A DNA stretch of 5,234 nucleotides from positions 1 to 5,234 of the forward strand of contig DDWC01000049.1 in NCBI GenBank assembly GCA_002345475.1. The letters run 5' to 3'. Below the pieces are notes generated by a model. The model was given only the letters and a program-made list of their open reading frames with translations. It did no database searches and had not been told where the DNA came from. The stretch comes from Firmicutes bacterium UBA2296. Lineage in GTDB: Bacteria; Bacillota; UBA994. Numbering within the stretch: the first letter of the stretch is position 1; each line of letters begins with the position of its first letter. Of the stretch, positions 5,217 through 5,234 are shown one piece after another. The position numbers and the translations under genes are program-made.

Positions 5217-5234
5217 GTGCGCCCGGCATGGGCG
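5217..5234 (+). mobile_element. 5' end of a probable class C (IIC) group II intron, truncated by the window
   Basis: The last 18 bases, GTGCGCCCGGCATGGGCG, fit the group II intron 5' consensus GUGYG. From memory the Oceanobacillus iheyensis IIC intron begins GUGUGCCCGGCAUGGGUG, a match at 16 of 18. Both differences lie in one helix and preserve pairing: U-G becomes C-G and G-U becomes G-C (CGCCC 5220-5224 with GGGCG 5230-5234 around loop GGCAT). The site lies in the sense direction just downstream of an intrinsic terminator, the known target of class C introns. The rest of the ribozyme and any reverse-transcriptase ORF would be outside the window. With only 18 bases, an unrelated hairpin cannot be excluded. 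Confidence 0.72.

Overview
The window is an ordinary biosynthetic stretch of a bacterial chromosome with three unusual spots in or between its genes. The left part (1-2854, + strand) is the tail of a histidine operon: hisA (5' end outside the window), hisF, a fused hisIE and a PHP-type histidinol phosphatase. The genes overlap or nearly touch (14-base overlap, 4-base ATGA overlap, then a 2-base gap), so they are very probably co-transcribed and translationally coupled. Together they cover the steps from PR-ATP and PR-AMP (HisE, HisI) through ProFAR isomerisation (HisA) and imidazole-glycerol-phosphate formation (HisF, with a HisH outside the window) to dephosphorylation of histidinol phosphate.

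The middle (2855-3198) is a convergent intergenic region. It holds a strong symmetrical hairpin at 2944-2983 and then about 190 bases of degenerate tandem heptamers in two families: GTCTNNN (17 units) and TGCTGNN (9 units). To the right, on the - strand, are coaX (type III pantothenate kinase, 3199-3957) and ilvE (branched-chain aminotransferase, 4027-4905). A textbook intrinsic terminator separates them, and ilvE has its own recognisable promoter.

The right end (5056-5234, + strand) has a strong sigma70-type promoter, a tRNA-Trp(CCA) gene with encoded 3' CCA, and an intrinsic terminator. Four bases beyond the terminator's T-run, the last 18 bases of the window match the 5' end of a bacterial class C (IIC) group II intron, as I remember the Oceanobacillus iheyensis intron. 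Insertion just downstream of an intrinsic terminator is the known habit of this intron class, so a mobile intron probably starts here and continues outside the window.

The organism is a bacterium with sigma70-like promoters and AGGAGG-type Shine-Dalgarno sites. The fused HisIE, PHP-type rather than HAD-type histidinol phosphatase, CoaX rather than CoaA, and IIC intron suggest an anaerobic Bacillota (Peptococcaceae-like) or Chloroflexota lineage; this is inference and the phylum is not settled. The points most worth checking are the intron edge, the heptamer array, the non-ATG/GTG/TTG start forced on the phosphatase gene, and an Asp-to-Asn change in a conserved HisF motif.
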